The notes beneath the pieces were generated by a model that ran no database searches, was not told where the DNA came from, and was given only the letters and a program-made list of their open reading frames with translations. From Tsukamurella pseudospumae (lineage in GTDB: Bacteria; Actinomycetota; Actinomycetes; Mycobacteriales; Mycobacteriaceae): a DNA stretch of 64,000 bases. Positions 1 through 9,900 of the stretch are shown here, in pieces (positions within the stretch are counted from its first letter, which is position 1; every line of letters starts with the position of its first letter). The stretch covers positions 62,001 through 126,000 of the forward strand of contig NZ_LSRE01000048.1 in assembly GCF_001575205.1 (NCBI RefSeq). The letters are read 5' to 3'. Both the position numbers and the translations under genes were made by a program.

Positions 1-612
1 CACCGCTTGATCGATACACGCAGCTCGTTGCAGGCAATCCGTACCGGACTGCACGGAGAGCTCGCGATCCTCGATTCGGTTGCGGTTCAACAGGGATGGC
101 GCAGAGCAATGCAATCCTGGGTCGGACCGGAGGGAGCCGTGCACGATTTCTCGCTCGCCGGATTCGACCTTGAGGTCAAAACGACAACTTCAGAGTCCCG
201 GATCCACTCGATTCACGGATTAGAACAACTAACTCCCAAGCCCGGCCGCGAACTATGGTGTGCATCGATCCAACTTGCACCAGGTGGAGCAGCGGGGCGA
301 ACCCTCACGGAGACTGTTGAGGCCACCCTAGCAGCGGCATACTCGACATCCAGAGAAGTCGGGGCAAAGCTACTCGACTTGATCCAATCTGCCGGCTACA
401 GTAAGCATGATCCGCAGGCCTTAGACGAAAGATGGAGTATCCGTTCCGAACCATTGATGCTAAGCGCGATCCACGTTCCGCGGATCGCTCCGGAGCTTCT
501 CGGGCAGGTCGCCCAAGATCGCATCTCGAACGTCACATACTCCGTCAATCTGAGCGGTCTCCCACCTGACGTCGATCCACCCCTGGATCTCACATCCTTC
601 CGCCTACCCTAG
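1..612 (+). CDS. PD-(D/E)XK motif protein (DUF4420), 5' end outside the window
   Basis: This is the C-terminal part of a putative nuclease-fold protein; the frame is open to base 1, so the TTG at 7 is not taken as the real start. The visible 203 or so residues carry the family's core: a conserved W-V-G-P stretch, then H-D-F and, a few residues on, E-V-K, which together give the D...ExK of the PD-(D/E)XK fold. From memory, family members are a little over 300 residues, so about a third is missing. It ends 15 bp before the Z1 gene and is probably co-transcribed with it. DUF4420 proteins (MzaD-like) accompany Z1 genes in the MZA defence system and in MORC-associated restriction systems. A nuclease role is inferred from the fold motif. 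The A/T-richer codon use differs from the smc side. Confidence 0.75.
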   Translation, partial: HRLIDTRSSLQAIRTGLHGELAILDSVAVQQGWRRAMQSWVGPEGAVHDFSLAGFDLEVKTTTSESRIHSIHGLEQLTPKPGRELWCASIQLAPGGAAGRTLTETVEATLAAAYSTSREVGAKLLDLIQSAGYSKHDPQALDERWSIRSEPLMLSAIHVPRIAPELLGQVAQDRISNVTYSVNLSGLPPDVDPPLDLTSFRLP

Positions 613-627
613 AAAATTGAGAAGCCC

Positions 628-3585
628 ATGTCCGACATTCAGTCTGCACGACTCGACCTACACAACGCGGTACTCGCTGATCTTGCGGCGACGAAGCCCA
701 AGTCACTGTCTCGCGCACTCGAGTACCAAGCTGAGGCGTTGTCATCTCTGCATCAGACACTTGCAACGCTCGATGATTTCGCCACTGCTCTTTCTGACGC
801 TTCCGCAACCGATGAGCTCGTCGAAATGTGGCGAAAGCGATTGACACATTGGGACTATGCTGCGCCGACGTCGTGGTCGAGTGCGCAGCCATCGACAACC
901 GATCGTCGGGATCATATCTACTTAGGTCTTGGACTTGACGAGGCCTTGGCCAGCCAGCTCACGCGCCTTATCCCGGTGGCGACGACTGACCGACCAGTTG
1001 TCATCAGCGAAACGTTCGAGCAGTGGTATTCGCCTGATACGCAACACGGTCGCCCATTTTACTGGCCGCACTACGAGCAACTGTTAGAGAAAAAGGGGTG
1101 GAGTCCAGAGGCTATCGCGAGCCTAAACGATGCGTCAGACTCCGTTGTCGCACGACTTTCCGATCCCACACGGGAAGAAGCGTATCAAGCCAAGGGATTA
1201 GTAGTGGGCTACGTACAGTCTGGCAAGACTGCCAACTTCACGGGCGTGGTCGCAAAGTCCATCGATGCAGGCTATCGCCTAGTAATTGTGCTCGGCGGCA
1301 CACTAAACATGCTTCGAGGACAGACACAGCGGCGCCTAGACATGGAGCTGGTCGGACGCGAGAATATTCTGCGAGGCGCAAACGAGATCGAATCAGACTA
1401 CGCCGACGACCCTGCTTGGCTGAAGGGTGATTTTGCCTCATTTGGCGAGCTTCCTTCCGCACTGGGAGCGTTCGATATCGTACGAATGACCACTCGGGAC
1501 AACGACTACAAGAGCCTATTGCAGGGCATTGTTGCGCTCGAGTTCGAGAAACGGGAGCCAACCCTTCCGTTGCACGACCCGCGAAACCTACACCGCTCAT
1601 CTGCCCGACTCATGGTCGTAAAGAAGAACAAGTCGGTGCTCACGCGGCTCGTTAAGGACTTGAACAAAATCAAGACACCACTGGCCGAGATCCCTGTCAT
1701 CATCATCGATGATGAGTCCGACGAAGCATCTGTGAACACGAAGGATCTCAGCAAACCAAACAACGAGCGAACGGCGATCAATAAATTGATCGGCCAGCTC
1801 CTGGTCATGCTTCCTCGCGCGCAGTATGTTGGCTACACAGCCACACCATTTGCGAACGTATTCATCGACCCCAGCGATGCCGTCGATATTTTCCCACGGG
1901 ACTTCATTATCTCTTTGCCGCGCCCCGAGGGATACATGGGCGTGGAGGACTTTCACGATTTGCTTTCGCCAATTCCGCCCCTGGAACGAAACTTCGAGAA
2001 CTCGAACGAGAAGGCTCACATACGAAACGTCACCCTGGAAGACGAAGATGAAGACGACACCTCGCTTCGCGAGGCGGTGGATGCATTCGTTCTCGCGGGA
2101 GCAATGAAGCTGTATCGCGAAGACCACGGCGACACGCCTATGACGTCGTACACCCACCACACGATGTTGATCCACGAGTCGATCCGGATGGCTGATCACC
2201 GTGAACTCCTAGTTCGAGCGAAGCGCCTATGGTTCAACGCCGGGTACGCAGGTCCTGCAGGGCACCGACGCCTTCGAGAACTCTTCAACTCAGACTTTGC
2301 CGTAGTCAGCGCATCCCGCTCCGAGGGCTACGCTGTACCTGACTCCTACGACGCATTGATGTCCTATATTGGCCCAGCTGTTGCTCGGATCGGTGGCGAC
2401 GATAATCCGGTGATTGTCGTTAACGGCGATAAGGACCTGGAGACCGGCGTGGCTGATTTCGACAAACGTCCAATCTGGAAGATGCTCATCGGCGGACAGA
2501 AGCTCTCGCGGGGATTTACTGTCGAAGGATTGACAATCTCCTACTTCAGAAGGACCACTACGAGCGCTTCAACGCTTATGCAAATGGGGCGTTGGTTCGG
2601 CTTCCGCAGCGGATACAAGGATCTCGTGCGCCTGTATCTCGGGCGCACCGAAAGACTGACCGCCAAAAAGACGGTCGATCTATATGACGCGTTCGAGGCT
2701 ATCTGCCTCGACGAGGAGACCTTCCGCGCAGAACTCAAGAAATATGCGAATCCGATCAACGGATCGTCCCAGATAACTCCCGCCCAAGTCCCTCCCCTGG
2801 TTTCGCAACACCTCGATTGGCTTAAACCGGTGAGTCCGAACAAGATGTTCAATGCTCGACTGATTGAAGCCGATACCGCTGGCGAGTGGAACGAACCGAC
2901 AGCCTATCCTCAGACCGCAAAAGACGTACGCCACAATTTCGATCTATGGGCACCCCAGCTGGAGAAGCTCCCGCACGGTATCGAAACCTTAGAAGTCACG
3001 GCTCCTGACGGCGTCCGTGACAAGCTCGTCGCGCTGACTGGAATCATCACCCCGCAGGTCGCACTTGATATTTTCGAAAGATATCGCTGGGCGAATGCAG
3101 ATCAATTCGCGCCGCATCTGGCGTTCCTTCGATCTATCACTGAATCTGAAGCCGTCGCCGATTGGCTATTGGTTGCCCCACAGTTGACCACGCCGACGCA
3201 ACAGGCATCCTTGAGCAGCGCTCGCACGTACTCCTGGTTTGCACGCGATCGACGAAGTCAGCGGACGAGCTTCGGCGCTATCAGCGCTCCGCGCCACCGC
3301 ACGCCGCTTCTCCGGATCGCCGGCGCGCTCCCGCCGTCGGACGATCCTGCTACAGAAGCACTGGTTCGCCCGAAGCGCGGGACCATAGCCTTGTACCCGA
3401 TCGTCGAGCGCCCTGGACGAGAGTTGATTGAGGAATCTCGGGTCTTCGATCCCGGATCGACAGTCATGGCCTTCTCGTTCGTGGCACCATCGAGCGCTCG
3501 AAGTTTTGATGGCCGAATCCTTCGTTTCACCACAATCGATTCGTCGCAGACTTCGCCGGTCATTGACGCGCCCGGCACTACCTGA
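628..3585 (+). CDS. Z1-domain SF2 helicase-like protein of a restriction/defence system
   Basis: A 985-residue protein of the Z1 family. SF2 helicase motifs can be read directly: a Walker A-like GYVQSGKT near residue 195, a Walker B-like IIDDESDEAS near 360, a motif III-like GYTATPF at 402-408, and a motif VI-like QMGRWFGFR starting at residue 652. An ATP-driven DNA translocase/helicase role follows from these motifs. Z1 proteins are known next to GHKL (MORC/MutL-like) ATPases, methylases and endonucleases. The ATG has a weak GAGAAG ribosome site. It lies 15 bp after the DUF4420 gene and 35 bp before the broken NgoMIV-like gene. No frameshift or internal stop is present, so this component looks intact. 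Confidence 0.85.
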   Translation: MSDIQSARLDLHNAVLADLAATKPKSLSRALEYQAEALSSLHQTLATLDDFATALSDASATDELVEMWRKRLTHWDYAAPTSWSSAQPSTTDRRDHIYLGLGLDEALASQLTRLIPVATTDRPVVISETFEQWYSPDTQHGRPFYWPHYEQLLEKKGWSPEAIASLNDASDSVVARLSDPTREEAYQAKGLVVGYVQSGKTANFTGVVAKSIDAGYRLVIVLGGTLNMLRGQTQRRLDMELVGRENILRGANEIESDYADDPAWLKGDFASFGELPSALGAFDIVRMTTRDNDYKSLLQGIVALEFEKREPTLPLHDPRNLHRSSARLMVVKKNKSVLTRLVKDLNKIKTPLAEIPVIIIDDESDEASVNTKDLSKPNNERTAINKLIGQLLVMLPRAQYVGYTATPFANVFIDPSDAVDIFPRDFIISLPRPEGYMGVEDFHDLLSPIPPLERNFENSNEKAHIRNVTLEDEDEDDTSLREAVDAFVLAGAMKLYREDHGDTPMTSYTHHTMLIHESIRMADHRELLVRAKRLWFNAGYAGPAGHRRLRELFNSDFAVVSASRSEGYAVPDSYDALMSYIGPAVARIGGDDNPVIVVNGDKDLETGVADFDKRPIWKMLIGGQKLSRGFTVEGLTISYFRRTTTSASTLMQMGRWFGFRSGYKDLVRLYLGRTERLTAKKTVDLYDAFEAICLDEETFRAELKKYANPINGSSQITPAQVPPLVSQHLDWLKPVSPNKMFNARLIEADTAGEWNEPTAYPQTAKDVRHNFDLWAPQLEKLPHGIETLEVTAPDGVRDKLVALTGIITPQVALDIFERYRWANADQFAPHLAFLRSITESEAVADWLLVAPQLTTPTQQASLSSARTYSWFARDRRSQRTSFGAISAPRHRTPLLRIAGALPPSDDPATEALVRPKRGTIALYPIVERPGRELIEESRVFDPGSTVMAFSFVAPSSARSFDGRILRFTTIDSSQTSPVIDAPGTT

Positions 3586-3608
3586 CACCAGGGAGCGCGC
3601 GTGCAGAC

Positions 3609-3614
3609 TACGCT
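3609..3614 (+). promoter_or_regulatory. -10 element (TACGCT) of the NgoMIV-like gene
   Basis: TACGCT lies 6 nt before the ATG at 3621, the same TANNNT spacing seen before many genes here, suggesting leaderless transcription. It supports 3621 as the start over the GTG at 3601, which opens only a short dead-end frame. Confidence 0.45.
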
Positions 3615-3620
3615 TCGTTC

Positions 3621-4496
3621 ATGCCTGCACCGTTCACGAGCGACCTCTGCGGCTACCGCGCTCACGGTAAGCCCAATACATCCGATGTCACCAGTAAGCA
3701 ATCCGTGAGTCTAGGCATCGCGCTGTTCGACTCACTGGGCGTCGCACGAGACGCTAAGGGCGAGTCCGAGACTGGGCTTCCTCTTGCCAAGCGAGTCCTT
3801 GGCGACCTGAGCGCCCGCCTGCGTGACGCAGGTAGCTCGCGATTCGTCGTTGAAGATCGAGCACCCGCCGACTTCGAGCAGTTCCACCACGTCGGAGCCT
3901 TCGACCGGCTGAACATCGAACCGTCTCCTGAGTACACCAAGGCCTGGAACAGACTCACGGCACTGGTTCACCGTCAGAAGCCAACGCCGTCGAGCGGACA
4001 AATCAGCACGTTCATGGAGGCAGTCGAGACTGCGGTAGCAGACGAAGTCTCAGCCCGTCGGGCGGTGCTCAATGGCGTAGCGCGTGAATCATTACTCCAC
4101 CTCGATGTGGCCGTCGCAAACGGTTCTACTCCTTGAATCTCCGAGCTCGATATTGGACTTTCTCTCAAATGGTCGCTTCGGACTGATAGGGCGCAGGACT
4201 GCCGCACACAGGGCGCGAAGCTAGCAGCGCTTCGACGTGGGCGAATGCCACATTTTGCGGCGGTAACAATCGAACCTCGACCGTATATGCTAAATCTCCT
4301 GTGCGGAGGTTCCGGAGATATCGACTGCGTATACCACTTAGATCTTCCCGCGTTAGGCGAGGCGATCGATTCTGTACTCAGATCGAAAAGAGACAAGAAG
4401 TCGCGTAATACAGTCGACACGTTTGACAGGTTGATCGATCAGCGACGGCTCCGCGACTACGACGAGTTGGTCAGGTACACTCTCACGTTATCCTGA
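3621..4496 (+). pseudogene. NgoMIV-family type II restriction endonuclease, interrupted by an in-frame TGA
   Basis: Two open segments (3621-4136 and 4245-4496) lie in the same frame. Joined through the TGA at 4134-4136 they give one continuous protein of about 291 residues. The stretch between them translates without further stops and contains SLKWSLRTDRAQD, the family's catalytic-lysine region (compare the S-C-K-W...RSDRAQN of NgoMIV). Beyond it come PHFAAVTIEPRP and GSGDIDCVYHLDLPAL, close to the conserved NgoMIV C-terminus. The likely catalytic Asp is in HLDVAV, just before the stop. The simplest reading is one nonsense mutation separating the Asp from the Lys half of the active site, which would inactivate it. 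Readthrough or sequencing error cannot be excluded. NgoMIV itself cuts GCCGGC. Confidence 0.8.
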
Positions 4497-4548
4497 TCGA
4501 ATTTTCTCAACCCTTCTGCACGAGCGTCTATCACGATCGGGGAACAGA

Positions 4549-5652
4549 ATGTCATCACTCGAACCGGAGCCAAGCACCCTCTTCAAGTACGTCGACTTGA
4601 GCCTTCCTCTCGATGTCGACTCACCGATACTGGGGCACACACGCAAGCGGATGAATCCACCGCCGCCCAACTTCACCAAGTCGAAACGTCCCAAGATTGC
4701 GTTTGGCCCGCGCCCATCTTTGGGCGCCGGCACCCCGCCAACCAGAGCAGAAGACCCCGAACTCTGGGAAGTCCACGACGCCGTATTACGTGCCGATTCA
4801 ACCGGCACGCACTTCGCACTGTGTATTAGGTTCGCATTCGATCAGATCCTCGATGGACAACGCACCGGGCGCTGGGACGTGACACAGCTCTCCAAGACCG
4901 AGAAGACACATATCGGCACTCTTGTCGAGATCTGGCTCCAACGCGAGTTTCAATTCGAAGACGGACACCATCTCGATTTCGCGATTTCTGGAATTGATGT
5001 CGACTGTAAATGGTCACAGAATATTTACGAATGGGAGATACCTCTCGAAATGTACTCGGACAGAAACGAAATCGCGTTAGTCGTATGGGCGAACGAAGAC
5101 ACTGCGCGGTGGGCGGCAGGCTTGGTGCGCATTGCCGAGTCCGTTCTGAAGCCGATGGGCAAGCAGCGCGACAAGAAGCGCAGACTCAACGACACCGGAA
5201 TCGATTCCATCCTGTGGATCTTCCGAGAGCAGCCAATGATCCGCAATGTTCTCAACGAACATCAGTCCGTGGCCGCACGTCTCGCGGCGCAGAATAGTGG
5301 GCAGGCTGCGGTTAATCTACTTTTCCGCGAGGTGCAAGGTAGGCTGATCAATCAGTCGACGATTGCCACAGCTGCCCAGCAGATCGATGCAAGCAAGCGA
5401 GCGCGCGATGCACGTAGACACCTGGCTTCCGAGGGGATCCTCGTATTGGGCCCGTACCAGGCCCACGCCGCGATCGCTGCTGAGCTTGGCCTCCCACGCC
5501 CAGGACGCAGCCAGTTTGTGAGTGCCCGAGTGACCCCATTCTCCGACGGTGATAGTGGCGACTCAGCTGAAATTGACGGTACCTCGTGGCGACTCGCCAT
5601 AGAATCAGATCCAGTTATCGCCGCGCCCAGACTTCCAAAGGTTTCGTGGTAG
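4549..5652 (+). CDS. naeI: NaeI-family type IIE restriction endonuclease
   Basis: A 367-residue homologue of NaeI (317 residues), which cuts GCCGGC and needs a second effector site. Matching blocks include DGQRTGRW, KTEKTH, GTLVEI, REFQF and VDCK. Recalled NaeI active-site residues Glu70, Asp86, Asp95 and Lys97 fall with identical spacing on Glu127, Asp143, Asp152 and Lys154, so catalysis should be intact. The position of NaeI Leu43, whose change to Lys gives topoisomerase activity, is Ile100. The C-terminal half, with INQSTIATAAQQ and LGLPRPGRSQ, matches the NaeI effector-binding (Topo) domain. The N-terminus is some 55 residues longer than NaeI and Pro-rich. GGGGA sits 6 nt before the ATG. 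It ends 29 bp from the convergent methyltransferase, its likely partner. Confidence 0.88.
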   Translation: MSSLEPEPSTLFKYVDLSLPLDVDSPILGHTRKRMNPPPPNFTKSKRPKIAFGPRPSLGAGTPPTRAEDPELWEVHDAVLRADSTGTHFALCIRFAFDQILDGQRTGRWDVTQLSKTEKTHIGTLVEIWLQREFQFEDGHHLDFAISGIDVDCKWSQNIYEWEIPLEMYSDRNEIALVVWANEDTARWAAGLVRIAESVLKPMGKQRDKKRRLNDTGIDSILWIFREQPMIRNVLNEHQSVAARLAAQNSGQAAVNLLFREVQGRLINQSTIATAAQQIDASKRARDARRHLASEGILVLGPYQAHAAIAAELGLPRPGRSQFVSARVTPFSDGDSGDSAEIDGTSWRLAIESDPVIAAPRLPKVSW

Positions 5653-5681
5653 AGCGGTTGATCCCATCAGATGACGCGAAA

Positions 5682-6770
5682 CTACATTGCCATGGCTGAG
5701 TACCGACTCGGCGTCCATCCGAACTCAACTTCACTAATCGCAACGTCGCGATCTGCCTCACTGATGCCGAGCACCGCGGACAGGACGTGGACACCGAGCC
5801 TCGGCGGAACCGCGTTACCGACCTGCTGGGAGATGTCGCCGCCGCTCCACGGGTAGTCGATGGGGAAAGTCTGCAGGCGACCCGCCTCGTTCATCGAGAA
5901 TCTGGTCTCGGTGCCGTCCGCCAGTAGGACCTTGTTCCTCGAAACTTTGCCCGTCACAGTGAATGCTGGCAGGTCGGATGTGCGGCGTCCGCGAGCTCGC
6001 GCGTCTCCACCCGTTCCATAATTCGACACCACCGTGAAGGGTGCGAGATGTGGCAGGACACCCCCCATCGTTTCCCAATGCGCGACACCCGCGTCGACTA
6101 CCGAAGGGCGTCCCTTGCCTTGATACTTCATGTGGGTCGGAGTAGGTAGCGAGATACATTCACTCGGAACACCCCGTCGCGCGATCAGCACAGCTCGCCG
6201 CCGTGTCTGGGGAACTCCGAACTCCTCAGTCCGGAGAATCCCTGTATCCACGCCATAGCCGTGCGTTTCCAGCACCCCAGCAACGGCCTCCCACACTGGA
6301 AGCACCGCTGGTACCTGCTCCATGACGATTGCTTCATAGGGGGTAGAGGCCGTCAGCGCCCACAGCAACGGCTGCAGCACCAGCCCAGTTCGTTCGTCGT
6401 CGAACTGCGCGACCTGATGGTCGACCTCGTCGAGCTTGCCGGCACCGAGCTTGTCCACCAGGTCAAGGACTGTGTCCAACGCCCTACGCCCTGCTCCGTG
6501 ACCCGCAACCGTGAACGTTTGGCAAGGCGGCCCTCCCGTCAGCACGTTGTAGCCCGTGAAGTCTGACGGTCCGAAGTGGCGGACGTCCCCTGCCTGCGTC
6601 GGTAACTGGGCAGCAATCCGGGTCTCGATCGCGGCAGAGTCAAACTCGATTCCGACAGATTCGATTCCCAGCCAGTGAGCCGCTACGTCGAGGCCGCCTG
6701 GACCGGCGAAGAGGTCGACGATCCTGGGAGATGCGAGTCGCGGTAGTTGACCCAATCGCGTATCTGACAT
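5682..6770 (-). CDS. dcm: DNA (cytosine-5-)-methyltransferase
   Basis: A 362-residue C5-cytosine methyltransferase. Motif I DLFAGPGG is at residues 19-26, motif IV GGPPCQTF at 79-86 with catalytic Cys83, motif VI is an MEQVP variant of ENV, motif VIII QTRRRAVLIA, and motif X QVGNAVPPRL near the C-terminus; the variable target-recognition segment lies between VIII and IX. It is convergent with the NaeI-like gene, and both NaeI and NgoMIV target GCCGGC, so methylation of a cytosine in GCCGGC is the natural inference; the specificity is not readable directly. It is needed to protect this very GC-rich chromosome if the NaeI enzyme is active. It starts 143 bp from the smc stop, at the island edge. 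Confidence 0.9.
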   Translation of the reverse strand: MSDTRLGQLPRLASPRIVDLFAGPGGLDVAAHWLGIESVGIEFDSAAIETRIAAQLPTQAGDVRHFGPSDFTGYNVLTGGPPCQTFTVAGHGAGRRALDTVLDLVDKLGAGKLDEVDHQVAQFDDERTGLVLQPLLWALTASTPYEAIVMEQVPAVLPVWEAVAGVLETHGYGVDTGILRTEEFGVPQTRRRAVLIARRGVPSECISLPTPTHMKYQGKGRPSVVDAGVAHWETMGGVLPHLAPFTVVSNYGTGGDARARGRRTSDLPAFTVTGKVSRNKVLLADGTETRFSMNEAGRLQTFPIDYPWSGGDISQQVGNAVPPRLGVHVLSAVLGISEADRDVAISEVEFGWTPSRYSAMAM

Positions 6771-6779
6771 GGTTTCACC

Positions 6780-6785
6780 AGCTTA
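6780..6785 (-). promoter_or_regulatory. possible -10 element (TAAGCT) of the methyltransferase gene
   Basis: On the minus strand TAAGCT precedes the ATG by 9 nt, slightly further than in other leaderless-type promoters here. The 143-bp gap to smc holds no other gene. Confidence 0.3.
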
Positions 6786-6912
6786 TTCGATGTCGATTCG
6801 AGACGCCTACAGGCGCGCCGACCCCGGTCGAACGCCCACAGCGCTTCAGGTAGCGCGAACACTACCGACCCTGACTGACAAGTTCGCACGTACGGTTGCG
6901 CGGCTGAACGTC

Positions 6913-9900
6913 TTAGACGGGCAGCGCGCCCAGCTCCTGCCCACGAATCCGCTGGGAGATGACCTGCGTGATCCCATCTCCCCGCATCGACACGCCATAC
7001 AGCGCGTCGGCGACCTCCATCGTCGGCTTCTGGTGCGTGATGACGATCAGCTGGCTCTTGTCCCGCAGCTGCTCGAACAGGGAAATCAGCCGCCGCAGGT
7101 TGGTGTCGTCCAACGCCGCCTCGACCTCGTCCATCACGTAGAAGGGTGAGGGCCGGGCACGGAAGATGGCGACCAGCATCGCGACGGCGGTCAGGGACTT
7201 CTCACCACCGGACAGCAGTGAGAGTCGCTTGACCTTCTTGCCCGGCGGCCGGGCCTCCACGTCGATGCCCGTCGCGAGCATGTCGGAGGGGTCGGTCAGG
7301 ATCAGCCGGCCCTCGCCACCCGGGAACAGGGTCTCGAAGACACCCACGAACTCGCGCTCCACGTCCAGCCAGGCCTCGGTGAACACCTGCAGGATCTTGG
7401 CGTCCACCTCCTCGACCACGCTCAGCAGATCCTCGCGGGCCGATTTCACGTCCTCGAGCTGCGTGGAGAGGAAGTTGTAGCGCTCCTCCAGCGCCGCGAA
7501 CTCCTCCAGCGCCAGCGGGTTCACGCGGCCCAGCGTCGCGAGATCCTTCTCCGCGAGCTTGAGCCGCCGCTCCTGCGCCGCCCGATCGAACGGCAGCCCC
7601 ACCGGCTTCATCACGGTCTCGCCCCGCTCGCGCGCGGCCTCGTACTCCTCCAGCTCCAGCGCAGAAGCCGGCAACAAGACATCGGGCCCGTATTCGGCCA
7701 CCAGATCGTCCGGCGCCATGCCGAACGACGACAGCACCTGCTCCTCGAGCTGCTCGATCCGCAGGGCCGCCTGCGCCCGCGCCACCTCGTCGCGATGCAC
7801 GGCATCCGTCAGCTGGGCCAGCCGGGCGGCCAACGACGAGCTCTCCTGCCGAGCCACATCCAACGCCCCGGCACGCTCGGCCCGTGATGCTTCCAGCGCA
7901 TCACGGTGCGCGGCAGCCCTTGTCACCGCCCGCGCCAACCGCGACGACACCAGCGAGGCTCCCTCGGCAACCGACGCCGCAACCGCAGCAGCAGACAACC
8001 GCGATGCAGCCGCCGCCTCAGCCCGCTCCCGCGCCGCCCGCTCGGCCGCGGCGGCCCGTCGAAGCCCCTCGGCCTTGCCCCGCACACCGGCCGCACGCTC
8101 CTCGGCCGTCCGCCGAGCGAGCCGGGCCTCCATCTCCACCGAACGCGCCGCAGCAAGGGCCGCAGCCGCAGCGTCGCGCTCCTCGGTCCCCACGGTCACC
8201 GACTCGGACGGCAGCGCCTCGGCCAGCCGCAGCCGCTCCTCGCGCTCGACCAGCGCCGCCCGCGTCTCGTCCCGGGAACCTTCGATCCGGGTTCGCTGGG
8301 CCACCAGACGCTCGGCCTCGTCCCGCGCACTCCGCGCCGCCTGGCCCAACCGCGCCAGCTGCTCGTAGATCGCGCCCAACTGCGCGTCCGACTCGTGCAG
8401 GGCGGCCAGCGCCGACTCCGTCACCTCGCGCCGCGCCGCCAAGTCCTCGTTCGCCCCGGCCAGAGCAGCCGACAGAGACTCCACCGAACGCCGGGTCTCC
8501 CCCAGCGTCGCCTCCGCCGTGTCGATCGACTTCTGCACCTCGAGCGTCGACTGCCGCGCCGCGGAACCGCCGGTCAGCACTCCGTGGGAGATCACGTCAC
8601 CGTCGGACGTGACGGCCCGCAGCTCGGGCCGCTCCGCGACCACCGCCACTGCCTCCGGAACGGAGCCGACGAGCACGCATCCGGCCAGCGCCGCCGTCAC
8701 CGCCCCCGCCAACGACGACGGTGCCTCCACGCAGTCCGCAGCCCAGACGGCACCGTCGGGCAGGGGGCCGCCCGGCAACGAACCCGACGCGAGTCCCTCG
8801 ACGACGACCGTCGCCCGTCCGCTGTCCGCGTCGCGCAGCGCGGAGATGGCCGAAACGGCCAGATTCCGAGAGTCCGCCGCCACGGCCTCGGCCACCGGGC
8901 CCAGCGCCACCGCGACGGCCTTCTCGTACCCGGCCCGGATCGCGAGCCGCGAGGCGACGGCAGCGGTCACCCCGTCCACGTGCTCGACGACCCAGGCGGC
9001 ACCGTCGCCCCGGTCCAGATTCATCGACAGCGCCTCGATGCGTGCGGCGAGTGAGGCGACCTTCTGCTCCGCTTCGCGCTCCGAGGCCTGTAGCTCCTCG
9101 ACCCGCGCGGTCGCGGCGTTGAAGGCGGCGACGCTGCGCTCGTGGTGCTCGTCGAGCGACGCCTCGGAGGCGTCGAGCTCGGCGATCTGCCCCTGGACCT
9201 GCTCGAACTCGGACTCGGCGGCCTCGGCGCGCTCCACGGCCTCGGCGATCGCGGCCGTCAGCCGGCCGGACTCCGCCTCGACGGACTCCGCCCGGGTCCG
9301 CAGGGTCTCCACCTGGCCGGCGAGTCGCGCCAACCCTTCCCGACGGTCCGCGATGGCCGCGACCGCGGCCATGTGCGCCTTCTCGGCCTCCCGGGCCGAC
9401 TCCTCACGCTCGGCGAGCTCGTCGGTAGCGCCCTCGAGGATCATGGCGGCCTCTTCGAGGGCCTCCATGAGCTCGGCCTCCTCCTCGGCGACGCGCTCGG
9501 CCTCGGCTTCGAGCTCGTCCGGGTCCCGGCCCGGGGCGTGCTGCACGGGCTCGGACAGCAGGCGGGCGCGTTCGGAGGCGATGCGGCCCGTCGACGAGAC
9601 GCGTTCGGCGAGCGCCGAGAGCGAGAACCAGCCCTCGCCCGCGGCCTTCACCGCCGGATCGAGCGTGGCCACGGCCTCGGAGTGCGACGTGACCAGCGCG
9701 TTCGCCTCGTCCAGCTGTTCGGCGACGAGGTTCTGCTCCTCGCGCACCGCGGCCTCGTTGCCGCTCTGGTCGGCGAGTTCGGCGCGACGTCGCACCAGGT
9801 CGTCCGCGGCCAGGCGGAGCCGTGAGTCGCGGAGGTCGGCCTGGATGGTCTGCGCCCGCCGCGCGACCTCGGCCTGCCGCCCCAGGGGCTTGAGCTGGCG

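Noticed and set aside
3601-3708. GTG at 3601 with a GGGAG ribosome-like site as start of the NgoMIV-like gene
   Set aside because: It is in another frame and stops after about 35 codons; the family N-terminus begins at ATG 3621, which has a TANNNT promoter.
4245-4496. separate small gene of 83 residues
   Set aside because: Its translation is the C-terminal part of the NgoMIV family in the same frame as the upstream segment, so it is the rest of a broken gene.
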